From Thiotrichales bacterium (lineage in GTDB: Bacteria > Pseudomonadota > Gammaproteobacteria > Beggiatoales > Beggiatoaceae), in the NCBI GenBank assembly GCA_016745035.1, contig JADGDE010000005.1:184161-248160 (forward strand): 64,000 nucleotides of DNA, in the 5' to 3' direction. The position numbers and the translations under genes were made by a program. Shown one piece after another: positions 26,552 through 36,248 of this stretch. The notes beneath the pieces are model-generated. The model worked only from the letters and a program-made list of their open reading frames with translations. It ran no database searches and was not told where the DNA came from. Within the stretch, counting starts at the first letter, position 1. The number at the start of each line of letters is the position of its first letter.

Positions 26552-27427
26552 TATATTAGAATTTTCTATTACCATTTGACAGCCTTGGCTTTCAGCTATA
26601 ATTCTTTGTTCAGCAGATAAAACAAATAGATTTATATCATATGTTTCTGTTTTTTCATCTACATTTACACTGACTGTTGGTTTTATTAGTTTACCTATTT
26701 CTGGCGTGAAAAATTCCGTTGAGATTGAACAACGAATATTGTCTTTATTACAAGTTTGTCCTTTATAGAAAAACTCTGTTTTTATATTATCTATTTTTGT
26801 ATTAGATAATAAACAATATATATTTTCAGTATTTGTCACTTCAATAACATTAGCCGAGTTCGCTGTGAGAGTTAATGTTCTTTCATAACTTACACTACCT
26901 TCCCCCATCGCATTGCGGGTATCTAATTTTAATAGATAGGTTTTATCTTTATTACTGTAGTTACATAATGAGACACCTTTAGCTAAGCGGAAATGTTGAG
27001 AATTGTTTGTATCAGCTACTAATGACCATTGATGACCTGTTAGCGCACCCAAAAGTTTATCTTGCGCGGTTAAGGTTGCGGCATGAATAGATCTTGATGG
27101 ATTATTACTCATAGAAAAATAAATATCGCCAGATAAACAACCATCATGGGCTACTAGGCTATCGTGTTTACGTTTTTCCTGAATAATAATATGACTTTTT
27201 AGCACAGGTTCATTATCTGCATCATTAGATTTAGGCGTTCCAGAAACTTCGGTTTCTGGGGCTGTTTCTTTAAGGTGACCACCAAAAATTTTATCTATCT
27301 GTTCTACAGTACCTTTTTCACTATCATCTTTAGTGTCACTGTTATTTGCAGCCATCGCAGGAAATGCCAATAAACAAGCCCAAATCAGTCCTACACTCGA
27401 AAATACCGCCGCCATCTTATTTTTCAT
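26534..27427 (-). CDS. Exported protein of unknown function
   Basis: 297 residues with a signal peptide (MKNKMAAVFSSVGLIWACLLAFPAMA). A 60-residue acidic, disordered segment is followed by a beta-rich domain with four or more cysteines (HDGCLSGDIYF, VSLCNYSNKDK, NIYCLLSN, GQTCNKDNIRCS). No family recognised. The last residues TDVTH and the stop come from a family-A repeat, so the original C-terminus has been replaced. More AT-rich than its neighbours. Confidence 0.55.
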   Translation of the reverse strand: MKNKMAAVFSSVGLIWACLLAFPAMAANNSDTKDDSEKGTVEQIDKIFGGHLKETAPETEVSGTPKSNDADNEPVLKSHIIIQEKRKHDSLVAHDGCLSGDIYFSMSNNPSRSIHAATLTAQDKLLGALTGHQWSLVADTNNSQHFRLAKGVSLCNYSNKDKTYLLKLDTRNAMGEGSVSYERTLTLTANSANVIEVTNTENIYCLLSNTKIDNIKTEFFYKGQTCNKDNIRCSISTEFFTPEIGKLIKPTVSVNVDEKTETYDINLFVLSAEQRIIAESQGCQMVIENSNITDVTH

Positions 27428-27655
27428 TATTCGCCCTTTTTTATTAATGTTATGTAATTTAACGTGTTAGCCCCACAACAACAAAGGCGACGTAAATTAT
27501 CAAGAGTTCAAGTTTAATTATGCTTGATATGGCGCTGGAAACACAGCCCCAGATAATGAATAAAGGAATAAGCAAAATTTATAAAAATAGATATACCTAG
27601 ACTCTCTTTAAAAATCCAGTAAAATTGCCGCTTTTTTTCAAACATAAGGATATGT

Positions 27656-28762
27656 ATGCAGCACTTTGTATTATTATTAACGCTGTTGTTTGGCTACCTT
27701 GGCAATGCATTAGCCAATGACACCATGAAAGTAGGCATCAAGCCCTCCGAGCCTTGGGTGATGTATGACAGCAATTTGCCTGAGGTAGAACGTCAACCTG
27801 TGGGTTTTAGTATTGATTTATGGCAAGCCATTGCTAAAGAACTTGGGGTAAAAACCCAATGGGTTTATCATGATAGCACTAAAAAACTGGTTAAAAGTGT
27901 GGCTAAAGAACAAGTTGATGTCGGTATTTCTGCTATCACCATTTTATCGCACCGCGAAAAAAAGCTGGATTTTTCCAACTCTATGTATGAATTGGGTTTA
28001 CAAATTATGGTTGCTCCTGCCAATCAAAACAGTAACCCTTTGTCAATTTTAGCCAGTGAATTAGGCAAATTGGTCAGTCTAAAAAATATGTTATGGTTTG
28101 CTCTGATGTTGATCATCACCGTACATTTGCGCTGGTGGGTGGATCGTTACGATGAGGAGAACCATTTTTTTTCCAGACGCTATAGTGAGGGAATTCAAGC
28201 GGCATTTTGGTGGGGCTTAACCATGCTGATTACTTGGGAAACCCCCAAAAGTCGCGGCATTGCCCGGGTGATTGATTTAAGCTGGCATTTAATCGGTTTA
28301 ATTGCTTTGAGTATTGTCACCGCAGTAGTCACAGCGGCTTTAACTTCGCAGGCGGTCAAAGGTTCTATTCAATCAGAAAAAGATTTATTTGGTAAGCGCG
28401 TGGCTGCTGTTACCACGGATGCACCGCGTTATTATTTGCAAAAAATCGGTATCAATCCCATTCAAGTGGATAATTTACAACAAGGCATGGAATTATTATT
28501 GACGAACAAAGCTGATGCTTTAGTGCATGATGGACCGCGTTTATCTTATCTAGCGGATCAATATAACCGCCAAAATGAAAATGATAAATCTTTAGCGGTA
28601 TTACCAGCCTTATTTAACCATCAAAACTATGGTTTGGCTTTCCCAACCGACAGCCCTTATGTGGAAAAAGTCAATCAAGTCTTGTTACAATTGCGTGAGG
28701 CCCATGACTCAGATGTCAGTATTCATCAGCGTTTGCGGGAAAAATGGGTACCTAATCCTTAA
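27656..28762 (+). CDS. Ionotropic glutamate receptor-like ligand-gated channel protein
   Basis: 368 residues. Signal peptide (about 1-20), then S1 lobe of a class II amino-acid binding protein (MKVGIKPSEPWVMYD, GFSIDLWQAIAKELGV, VDVGISAITILSHREKKLDFS), helix M1 (about 143-162), a re-entrant pore segment AAFWWGLTMLITWETPKS (about 182-199), helix M2 (about 207-230) and the S2 lobe (DLFGKRVAAVTTDAPRYYL to the end). This is the S1-M1-P-M2-S2 order of GluR0-type bacterial receptors. The K+ filter TVGYGD expected between TM and P is absent. Probably senses an extracytoplasmic amino acid and gates an ion pathway. AAGGATATGT precedes the start. Confidence 0.78.
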   Translation: MQHFVLLLTLLFGYLGNALANDTMKVGIKPSEPWVMYDSNLPEVERQPVGFSIDLWQAIAKELGVKTQWVYHDSTKKLVKSVAKEQVDVGISAITILSHREKKLDFSNSMYELGLQIMVAPANQNSNPLSILASELGKLVSLKNMLWFALMLIITVHLRWWVDRYDEENHFFSRRYSEGIQAAFWWGLTMLITWETPKSRGIARVIDLSWHLIGLIALSIVTAVVTAALTSQAVKGSIQSEKDLFGKRVAAVTTDAPRYYLQKIGINPIQVDNLQQGMELLLTNKADALVHDGPRLSYLADQYNRQNENDKSLAVLPALFNHQNYGLAFPTDSPYVEKVNQVLLQLREAHDSDVSIHQRLREKWVPNP

Positions 28763-28808
28763 CGCATTAAGCCTATGGGGTATTGAGAAGCTTTTGCGTA
28801 ACATCAGT
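28761..28808 (-). repeat. Minimal family-A copy (A7) between convergent genes
   Basis: On the minus strand ACTGATGTTACGCAAAAGCTT and GGCTTAATGCGTT flank a 15-base core. Its core CTCAATACCCC is shared with A4. It begins at the stop codon of the methyltransferase gene and reaches the stop of the channel gene, and could serve as a terminator for both. Confidence 0.65.
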
Positions 28809-29461
28809 TAAATTTTTTTGCGGGCGCTAGGCTCTATCACTGCATCAGCCATTTGGCGTTTTTGCCGCCAAGTGGGCTTAATCGGCGTTAGGGTCGATTG
28901 TTGTTTTTGTAACAATAAAATATCAATTCCACAAAGGCGTAAGCTTTTGGGGTAAAACCAAAAACGTTGCTGTTGTTGTAGAGCAAAGCCCAGATCGGCT
29001 AGTTGTTGTAAGCGTGTGTGTAAAGGTGTGAGCGGATAAGCCTGTTTTATGGCAACCGGGGCTTTGGGTAAATACGCCCGCCAATGCCAAACCCAAGGGT
29101 TGAAACTGGTAATCAGCAAATGCCCTTCGGGAATCAGTAAGCGCTCGCACTCGTGTAAAACCCCTTCTGGCTCAGGGCAAAAGTCCAAGGTATGCGGCAG
29201 TAAAATGACATCCGTTTGATCGGTAGCAAAAGGTAAATAAGCCGCTTCAGCGGTGACAGGGGCATAATTAGAGGGCAGTTCAGGCGTGGCGACTAGCCAG
29301 CGGTGCTGTACCCTAGAGCTTTGATACAAATGTCCATCACCTAGCCCACCAATTTGCAATAATTGATAGCCAAACAAACTGGGCAAATGCTGAGCTAATT
29401 GTTGCGCTTCCAAGTCCAGCAAGGCTTTGCCTTGCTGCTCGAACCATTGCGTTACTGCCAC
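28808..29461 (-). CDS. SAM-dependent methyltransferase, YafS-like
   Basis: 217 residues. Class I methyltransferase fold with a weak glycine motif I (LLQIGGLGDG), LPFATDQTDVILLPHTLDF as motif II/III, ECERLLIPEGHLLITSFNPWVWHWR and the YafS-like tail FYPKSLRLCGIDILLLQKQ. In relatives this gene sits next to rnhA or gloB, which are not here. Substrate unknown. It starts 9 bases after the stop of the upstream FG-GAP gene and may be read through from it. Confidence 0.72.
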   Translation of the reverse strand: MAVTQWFEQQGKALLDLEAQQLAQHLPSLFGYQLLQIGGLGDGHLYQSSRVQHRWLVATPELPSNYAPVTAEAAYLPFATDQTDVILLPHTLDFCPEPEGVLHECERLLIPEGHLLITSFNPWVWHWRAYLPKAPVAIKQAYPLTPLHTRLQQLADLGFALQQQQRFWFYPKSLRLCGIDILLLQKQQSTLTPIKPTWRQKRQMADAVIEPSARKKI

Positions 29462-29470
29462 AGCGAGTAT

Positions 29471-32400
29471 TTATACAGCGGAAATGACCAAGAACATATC
29501 AATTTGTTCTTGTCCTTCTTGAATCGTGTATTGAATCATACCGCTACTGGTGGTAGTAATATAAGGGCTAATACTGACCCCATCCGCCAAAGTGGTACTG
29601 ACAATATTGGTTTGCGTGGTAAGTAAGTAATTTGCCCCCGAAAAGACCAAGCTAAATGTGCCATCATTGTTATAAACAATATTTTCCACACCAGAAATGG
29701 CAAGTGCCAGTTCGATAAATTGATCCGGGTCAATGACGGTGCTATAGACTTGTTGAGAAGTCCCATCTTCGTAGATCAAAATTAAATTACCGCTACTGTC
29801 GGTTGATATGCCGGCCTCGGTATCCTCTGGCACGGTTTCCACACTGGAGTCAAAACTAACCACATAGCGTGAGGTACCCGCTCGGCGTGTTCCATCTGCT
29901 TTTAAGGACAAAATCACATCTCCTGCATCTCGCATGTCAAACTCGATATTACCATAACGTGACAGTACCGATTGGGCTGCAACTGGATCTTTAGGTGCAG
30001 GAATCAAGGGAATTTCTTGTAAATCATCGGTAACCACGGTGAAACTGCCATCACGGTTTTGCTTAAATTCTCGCGTGGCATCGCTGTCACCTTGGCGCAT
30101 GGCTCTAAAGTCTGGCAAGAAGGCAAATTTACCATCAAGCTGGACAATACCGCTATCATTTTGGCTAAAGCTGTTGCCTAACTCATTGTCTTGTAGGGCA
30201 GCATTCATGCTATCGAGTACGGTACTAGCATTGTCCTGACCGCCGCCTAAACCAAATTGAGTCGCTAAATCAGGAATATTTTCAGGAATACGCACCTTGT
30301 CATTGGTATTTTTGGGTTGTTTGGCTTTGAGTTGAATCGATGTACCTGCGGGCACTTTAAGTTCGCCTGTGGTTTCATCAATCGACCAATCTGTGGGTAA
30401 AATATTTTTCACATCCGCAGGACTGACTTGTTCGGGGCTTAAGTTGGTAATTACTTTACTTAAGTCTCGCCCTTTGGCTTGGCGAATGCGCTCACCATCC
30501 ATCGCCGCAACACTTTCTTTACTGAAGGTTTGAATCACTTCAGGGCGAAAACCACCGATGTTTTTCTCGGTTAAACCACTAAAGCTACTCGGTGGAATTT
30601 GTTGTGATTGACTGACTTGTAAGCCTTCAATCGCATCTTCATCCATCGCTGCTAATTGTTCGGCACTTAAACCGGTAAAAGCATCGGCTGGCATGATTTC
30701 AACTGTATTTTGGTTTAAGGCTTCAAAACTTTCCGGTGGCAATAACTGTATGCCATTGGGATCTAAGTTTTGCAGGGTTTGCCTGTCTAAATTGACCTCA
30801 TCAAGGCTGGGTTTATCTAATTCTATAATCAGGCTATCGGTGCTAAAGGTGGTAAATAAAGCCGCATTAGGACTGCCTGTATTTAGGTAATAGTTTAAAG
30901 TACCCTCTGCACGTCCGATTAAGGTATCCATATCGCCATCTTGGTCGATGTCTACAAAGTTTGGGGTTGCTTTAGGAATCCGGGTTTGAGCAAAAGGGTT
31001 ATTGCTGGCCGTTTGGCTGACCAAGGCAATTTGGCTAAATTGTGTCTCGGCTTCTTGTTGTAATATCATCACTTCACCGCTACTGCTGCCGCTGATAATA
31101 TCAAAGCGCCCGTCTTGGTTTAAGTCGATAATGCTGGGATTAGCAGCATCAGCTAAATTGAGTTCAGCAAATAAACGACTCGTTGTTGTGTTCGGTTCAG
31201 GGGCTGTGCTGCCCGTTGTTTGAGTAATAAAACTCAGTTTACCTTGGTTATCGTGACTAATAATATCAGTATTTTCATCGTTATCTAAGTCGGCTAAAGC
31301 CAAGGCATTAATGCCTGTGCCAACAAACTCAAAGGGCAAACCATTGCTTACGGGGGATGGCAATTCGTAGGCGCTGAACTCAGCCCCATTAGCGCCATTG
31401 CTGCGTTTAAAATAACGCACTGAACCGTTGTTCTCACCAATGATTAAATCTCGTAAACTATCACCATCCAAATCAGCAAACGCGGGCATATTGCGGTTAT
31501 TTAAGCCCGCATTGGCTAACAGCGGCGCGGGGGGGGCTTGGAAAAGTGGTGCGGAAAGAGAGCCGGTATTCTCTATCAAGGTAATGCCATTACTATCATC
31601 ACCAAAGACCAAATCTAAATCTTGATCGTTATCAATGTCTTCAAACACCGGGCGGATAAAACCAGCTGATTGAATCAATGCGAAGGGATCAGCTGGGCCG
31701 CCTTGTTCGGTCAATACAGGATTATTGATAGTACCGGTGTTTTTGAAATAGCGTAATTTTCCTCCCGATTCACCCACAACCAGATCCAATGTATTATTGT
31801 TATCTAAATCAACCAAATACGGTTTACTATTTGTGCCCACATCAATGCTGGCGAAGGGATTATCAGCCCCTTGCACCTCGACCCATTTCGGCTGGTTGCT
31901 AGTGCCTTGGTTAAAATACAGGTTCAAGCTCCCTGCTTCATTACCCATCAAGATATCTTGTAAACCATCACTATTCAGGTCGCCAAGCGTCAGCACGCTG
32001 CCTGTGAAGGTATTGCTGCGCTCAAATGGACTCAACGCCTGAATGACGGGGACAAACTGTGCTTTGTTACTGCTACCGATATTACGCAATAGGGTGATGC
32101 TGCCATCACTGCCACCTAAGAGTAAATCCACATCGCTATCACTGTCGATATCCGCCAATATTGGTGCGGCTGCCGCGTGGGCTTGTAGCTGTAAAACGTA
32201 TTGCGGATGCTCAGCATTGCCTAAATTTTCATAATATAAGCTTTGATTCCCGCCTGCGATTAACAAGTCAAAATCGCCATCTTGGTCTAAGTCGGCAAAA
32301 TTAGGTTGGGCATTGGCTTGCAATGGAATCTGTGCCAAGGGATTCAATAAATCCTTGCGCTCACTTAAACGCAGGTTATTTTGCTCATCGCGATGGCGTT

Positions 32401-34267
32401 GATAACATTTTAACGTTCCACTGCTCTCTCCTATCACCAAATCTTCTAAACCATCATTATCAATATCGACCCAAGTAGGCGCATTATTCAAACCAACATC
32501 AACCCCATCTAAGGGATTGCCTGTCCCGGTGACTTGTTGAAAGGTATTGCCCATGTTTTGATAATAACGAATCAGCCCATCTGTGCCGCCAATAAAAGCA
32601 TCTGGCTGGTTATCTTCAGTCCAGTTCGTAAAGCTGATTTGGTAATCTTGCCCAGCCGTCATAGGAGGGAAAGGGTTGCTAGGACCGGTTTGTTCAGTAA
32701 AACTAGGCACGCCAGCATTTAGCCCTTCATTGATAAAATAGCGAATTTGCCCATTACCACTACTGATAAATAAATCCCGATCACCATCGTTATCGCTATC
32801 CATTAAACTTAGATGGTCGGTTGCGGTGCTGGTGAGGCTTAATTCAACCACATTACTGTCAGCTACTGTTGTCCCACTATCTGTCACAGCAAACTCGGCA
32901 ACGCTAGCACTGCCGATGTTTTCATAAAAGCGCAATTGTCCTGTGCCATCAAAAAATAAAATATCAATATCACTATCGTTATCAGCATCGGCAAAGCCTG
33001 CAGGGGTATTCCCCTCTAAGTTGACAGTCGAAAAGGCTGAATTAATAGAGACTAACTGCCCATTATCATTACGAAAAGGAAAAATAAACGGCGCAGAATT
33101 ACTCAACAGGGCATCGAGATCGCCATCAGCATCAAAATCAACAAAATGTGCTCGGGTATCGGCGCTGAATGTGATGCCTGCAAAAGGGTTGGCGGGCAGA
33201 TTTTCTTGAAATACGGGGCTTAATGGCGTGCCGATATTTTCAATAAAGTGCATATTGCCCAGTGGGTCGCTAACAAATACATCCATATCGCCATCAGCAC
33301 CGGCATCGAAAAACCCGGGCATCGCCTGTGTGCTGGCATTAATGCCAGCAAAAATATCAACACTGTTATTTTGTAATTGAAAATTGGCTTGTCCAACATC
33401 GCCATCATTGCGGAAAAATTGCACCACGCCATTATCGGTGCTACTGAATAAATCCAAATCTCCATCTGCATCAATATCAACTAACACGGGCATAGCATTG
33501 TTGCCTGCGATGATATTGACATTGCCCGCAGCGCCTAAGTTTTCGGAGGTGTCGAAACTGGCTGCCGTGGCGCTACCTTTGTTTTCAAAAAAGACCAATT
33601 GCCCGCCTTCATTGCCAACAAATAAATCCAAATCTGCATCATTATCCACATCGACAAAATCTGGAGAGGCAAACTTTTGTACATTAACACCTGATAAAGG
33701 GTTATCGGCTTCATCTTGCAAATTAAAACTGGGGGATACTGCGCTACCGGTGTTGCGATATAAAACCATTTTCCCAGTGAGTGTTCCGATAAATAAATCC
33801 AAATCACCGTCTTGCTCTAAATCCATAAACACAGGGTTAGCATGTCCGTCAACTTGTACATGCACTAGCAAATCATTGAGGCTATCGGTGCTAAAGGCGG
33901 GATTTGTACTCGTGCCTGTATTGGTCAAAATGCGTAAACGCCCGGATAAATCACCGCTGATCAGATCTTGTAGCCCATCATTATTCAAATCGACAAAACG
34001 GATATGCACATCTGTGCCTAAATCCTGTTGATACAAAGGGTTGGCTTGTTCGTCTTGCTCAACCAGTATGGGCGTAGTTGCCGTGCCAGTATTTTTATAA
34101 AAATGGACAATGCCATCATTATTAGCAATAAATAGATCCAAATCACCATCTGCATCAATATCAACAAAGCTAGGATGACTGTTATAGCCGACATCGACTA
34201 AGGCATGGGCTTGAGGTAAACCCAAAGACAGGGCAAGCGCTGTCCAAAGCGGCAATTGGCGTAACAT
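29471..34267 (-). CDS. Giant exported FG-GAP/VCBS repeat protein
   Basis: 1598 residues from ATG 34267, where CGGAG lies 6 bases upstream and a signal peptide follows (MLRQLPLWTALALSLGLPQAHA). Residues about 25-1140 are more than twenty tandem FG-GAP/VCBS units, each with a calcium loop of the type DIDADGDLDLFIA and a NTGT-type strand. Such units form beta-propellers that bind calcium and ligands. The remaining 450 residues have no repeats: a helical region with the recurrent phrase L(S/N)xExx(A/M) and a segment SPADVKNILPTDWSIDETTG (near residue 1285), then a beta-rich end with QVYSTVIDPDQFIE. Function is probably surface adhesion or matrix structure; exact role unknown. Confidence 0.75.
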   Translation of the reverse strand: MLRQLPLWTALALSLGLPQAHALVDVGYNSHPSFVDIDADGDLDLFIANNDGIVHFYKNTGTATTPILVEQDEQANPLYQQDLGTDVHIRFVDLNNDGLQDLISGDLSGRLRILTNTGTSTNPAFSTDSLNDLLVHVQVDGHANPVFMDLEQDGDLDLFIGTLTGKMVLYRNTGSAVSPSFNLQDEADNPLSGVNVQKFASPDFVDVDNDADLDLFVGNEGGQLVFFENKGSATAASFDTSENLGAAGNVNIIAGNNAMPVLVDIDADGDLDLFSSTDNGVVQFFRNDGDVGQANFQLQNNSVDIFAGINASTQAMPGFFDAGADGDMDVFVSDPLGNMHFIENIGTPLSPVFQENLPANPFAGITFSADTRAHFVDFDADGDLDALLSNSAPFIFPFRNDNGQLVSINSAFSTVNLEGNTPAGFADADNDSDIDILFFDGTGQLRFYENIGSASVAEFAVTDSGTTVADSNVVELSLTSTATDHLSLMDSDNDGDRDLFISSGNGQIRYFINEGLNAGVPSFTEQTGPSNPFPPMTAGQDYQISFTNWTEDNQPDAFIGGTDGLIRYYQNMGNTFQQVTGTGNPLDGVDVGLNNAPTWVDIDNDGLEDLVIGESSGTLKCYQRHRDEQNNLRLSERKDLLNPLAQIPLQANAQPNFADLDQDGDFDLLIAGGNQSLYYENLGNAEHPQYVLQLQAHAAAAPILADIDSDSDVDLLLGGSDGSITLLRNIGSSNKAQFVPVIQALSPFERSNTFTGSVLTLGDLNSDGLQDILMGNEAGSLNLYFNQGTSNQPKWVEVQGADNPFASIDVGTNSKPYLVDLDNNNTLDLVVGESGGKLRYFKNTGTINNPVLTEQGGPADPFALIQSAGFIRPVFEDIDNDQDLDLVFGDDSNGITLIENTGSLSAPLFQAPPAPLLANAGLNNRNMPAFADLDGDSLRDLIIGENNGSVRYFKRSNGANGAEFSAYELPSPVSNGLPFEFVGTGINALALADLDNDENTDIISHDNQGKLSFITQTTGSTAPEPNTTTSRLFAELNLADAANPSIIDLNQDGRFDIISGSSSGEVMILQQEAETQFSQIALVSQTASNNPFAQTRIPKATPNFVDIDQDGDMDTLIGRAEGTLNYYLNTGSPNAALFTTFSTDSLIIELDKPSLDEVNLDRQTLQNLDPNGIQLLPPESFEALNQNTVEIMPADAFTGLSAEQLAAMDEDAIEGLQVSQSQQIPPSSFSGLTEKNIGGFRPEVIQTFSKESVAAMDGERIRQAKGRDLSKVITNLSPEQVSPADVKNILPTDWSIDETTGELKVPAGTSIQLKAKQPKNTNDKVRIPENIPDLATQFGLGGGQDNASTVLDSMNAALQDNELGNSFSQNDSGIVQLDGKFAFLPDFRAMRQGDSDATREFKQNRDGSFTVVTDDLQEIPLIPAPKDPVAAQSVLSRYGNIEFDMRDAGDVILSLKADGTRRAGTSRYVVSFDSSVETVPEDTEAGISTDSSGNLILIYEDGTSQQVYSTVIDPDQFIELALAISGVENIVYNNDGTFSLVFSGANYLLTTQTNIVSTTLADGVSISPYITTTSSGMIQYTIQEGQEQIDMFLVISAV

Positions 34268-34440
34268 GGATAACTCCGAATTTGACGATGATAATTGGCA
34301 TAATGGCGAAATCAATCTAAGGAGTCAACCTAAATCAAATACACGGAAAACTCATGGTGATAAACGTGATTAACAGCTATTCGGCATTATGTCGCTTTTC
34401 TAGCTTTTCTATTGGTTATACTTGTTTTCAGCACCTGAAT

Positions 34441-34460
34441 GGCATTGAGCTAACATCAGT
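34441..34460 (-). repeat. Remnant of one family-A terminus
   Basis: GGCATTGAGCTAACATCAGT resembles the right terminus GGCTTAGTGCGTAACATCAGT. It again abuts a stop codon (TGA at 34460-34462 on the minus strand). No second terminus was found. Confidence 0.4.
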
Positions 34461-34942
34461 CAACTAAAATAACGCAAATCTGGGTGAGATTCTGCCAATT
34501 CCCATTGTTGTTGGAATTGTTGTGCCAAAGGCTGAGCAATGGGAGGATTGTCTATATAAGCTTGGGTTTTATAACTATCGCTAAATTCGCGATAAAACAC
34601 ATGGGTGTTATCAGCTAATAAAAATTGGGGATCGGTTTTGCGCCGATGTGGTTTGATTGGGCGACGCATGTGGATATAACTAGAGAGGCGTTTGCCTAAT
34701 TCCAGCAAGTGGTGACCGCCTTGGGTGGCTTGTTTGGGGTCTTGAATGAGGATGCGAATACGCTTGTGATGATTTTCTAAGACAAAATCCATCAATTGAT
34801 CACTGATACTTTCTTGATTGTAAAATGCCGGATCAAGCTTGTCGCTATAAATATCAATATATTGCTCAGCACGAGCAATTACATGGCTTAATAAATCCTG
34901 TCCTTCTTCAAGGCTATAGGCAATCTCCGGTGCGGCACTCAT
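34460..34942 (-). CDS. DUF7931-type, phospholipase D-like domain protein
   Basis: 160 residues. IRILIQDPKQATQGGHHLLELGKRLSSYIHMRRP and QFLLADNTHVFYREF are the conserved blocks of small proteins that resemble half of a phospholipase D fold but lack a clear HKD motif. The start overlaps the stop of the M50 protease gene (ATGA), making it the last gene of the coupled cluster. Function unknown. Confidence 0.6.
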   Translation of the reverse strand: MSAAPEIAYSLEEGQDLLSHVIARAEQYIDIYSDKLDPAFYNQESISDQLMDFVLENHHKRIRILIQDPKQATQGGHHLLELGKRLSSYIHMRRPIKPHRRKTDPQFLLADNTHVFYREFSDSYKTQAYIDNPPIAQPLAQQFQQQWELAESHPDLRYFS

Positions 34943-35592
34943 CCCATACCTATAAGTTTCATTAAGTTACTGGTAAACCAAGTCAATACTGGAGAGAGAA
35001 TCATGGATAACACACCGGTTGCTAACAAGGCGATTAAAATAAAGAAACCATAAGGTTCAGTTTTGGAAAAAGCGTGGGCTTGTTTCGCAGGCAATAAACT
35101 TTCAGTAATGCGTCCCCCGTCTAAAGGTAAGATAGGAAGTAAATTGAGAAGCATAAGCACGGCATTGATGAAAATCCCAGCAAAAGCAGCTAACATGAAA
35201 AAGTGTCCGTCTTCACCATAGCTTATCGCAATTTTAGCCACAATTGCCCATAACAAAGCCATGATTAAATTTGCTAAAGGACCTGCGGCTGCGACCAAAG
35301 CACTGTCGCGACGAGGGTTATTGAGGTTTGCCCAGTTCACAGGTACGGGTTTTGCCCACCCAAATAAAAATGGAGAATGGAGTAGTACTAAGACCAAAGG
35401 CACGGCAATCGTACCGATAGGGTCGATATGTTTAATCGGGTTGAGGCTCACCCGTCCGAGCATTTTGGCGGTATTGTCACCCAATTTAGAGGCGCTCCAA
35501 GCATGAGCCGCTTCATGGAGGGTAATGCCCAGCAGCACTGGCAATGACCATACGGCAATTTGTTGCGCGAAGCTAAGTTCGATACCAAACAT
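34939..35592 (-). CDS. Site-2-protease family (M50) membrane metalloprotease
   Basis: 217 residues from ATG 35592 (MFGIELSFAQQIAVWSLPVL). The zinc motif HEAAHAW lies in the first membrane helix and the third ligand motif LLPILPLDGGRI in a later one, with the NPIKHIDPIGTI loop between them. It lacks PDZ and CBS domains, as in small RIP-type/YwhC homologues. It would cut membrane substrates within the bilayer; the target is not known. The start shares one base with the upstream stop (TGATG) and its end overlaps the next gene, so it is strongly coupled. Confidence 0.87.
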   Translation of the reverse strand: MFGIELSFAQQIAVWSLPVLLGITLHEAAHAWSASKLGDNTAKMLGRVSLNPIKHIDPIGTIAVPLVLVLLHSPFLFGWAKPVPVNWANLNNPRRDSALVAAAGPLANLIMALLWAIVAKIAISYGEDGHFFMLAAFAGIFINAVLMLLNLLPILPLDGGRITESLLPAKQAHAFSKTEPYGFFILIALLATGVLSMILSPVLTWFTSNLMKLIGMG

Positions 35593-36248
35593 CAGTTTTG
35601 CTTTCCTTTGCTTTGCCAAAGCGTATGGTATTGCGCCATCACAGCCTTGATATGTTCTGGATAATCGACTTTTTGCATTTGTCGCATCCCCTCGTCAAAA
35701 AAACTATGGGCTTCATGCGGCAATTCTTCAGCCAATGCCTGAAAAGCCTTTGCCATGCGTCGAGGGTCATGGGAACGAGTGGCGATAATAGCATAGTTGA
35801 TATGAATCACCCGCCAAGGTCTGGAAGGGTTGAATACCTCCGGGTCATCTTTAATCTCAGCAGGTAGTGCAGCAATAAATATAGGCAACATGTCAGAGAG
35901 CTGTTTTAACACCGTTTGATCATGACAATTATTGGCAAATTGAGCCAGTTCGTTGGTAAATTGTGGTGCATCAGAGATGGTGATGCGTTTTTTTGCCAGC
36001 CAGTAATGAATGCCTAAAAATAAAGCCCGGCTTTGTTGCGGGGCATGATTTTGCCAAGTTTTAAGCAAAGGCTTAGCGTGTTCTAAAAGTTGATCGACTT
36101 TACTTTGTGGTAATGGGTTCAAATGATCAAGATGTTGCCAATCGGCAATCAGTACGTTTAAATCAGCCTGCAAGCGGATAGGCTGAACATCATTAAGAGT
36201 GATTTTTATCGTATGAAAGGCAGCTTCGAGTAGGGCGGATAAATTCAT
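35592..36248 (-). CDS. Conserved hypothetical alpha-helical protein
   Basis: 218 residues from ATG 36248, chosen because it overlaps the stop of the DUF423 gene as ATGA and gives a sensible N-terminus (MNLSALLEAAFHTIKITLND). The protein is mostly helical and soluble, with no signal peptide. Blocks such as NPSRPWRVIHINYAIIATRSHDPRRMAKAFQALAEELPHEAHSFF look conserved but belong to no family I can name. Coupled to M50 protease downstream and DUF423 upstream. Confidence 0.6.
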   Translation of the reverse strand: MNLSALLEAAFHTIKITLNDVQPIRLQADLNVLIADWQHLDHLNPLPQSKVDQLLEHAKPLLKTWQNHAPQQSRALFLGIHYWLAKKRITISDAPQFTNELAQFANNCHDQTVLKQLSDMLPIFIAALPAEIKDDPEVFNPSRPWRVIHINYAIIATRSHDPRRMAKAFQALAEELPHEAHSFFDEGMRQMQKVDYPEHIKAVMAQYHTLWQSKGKQN

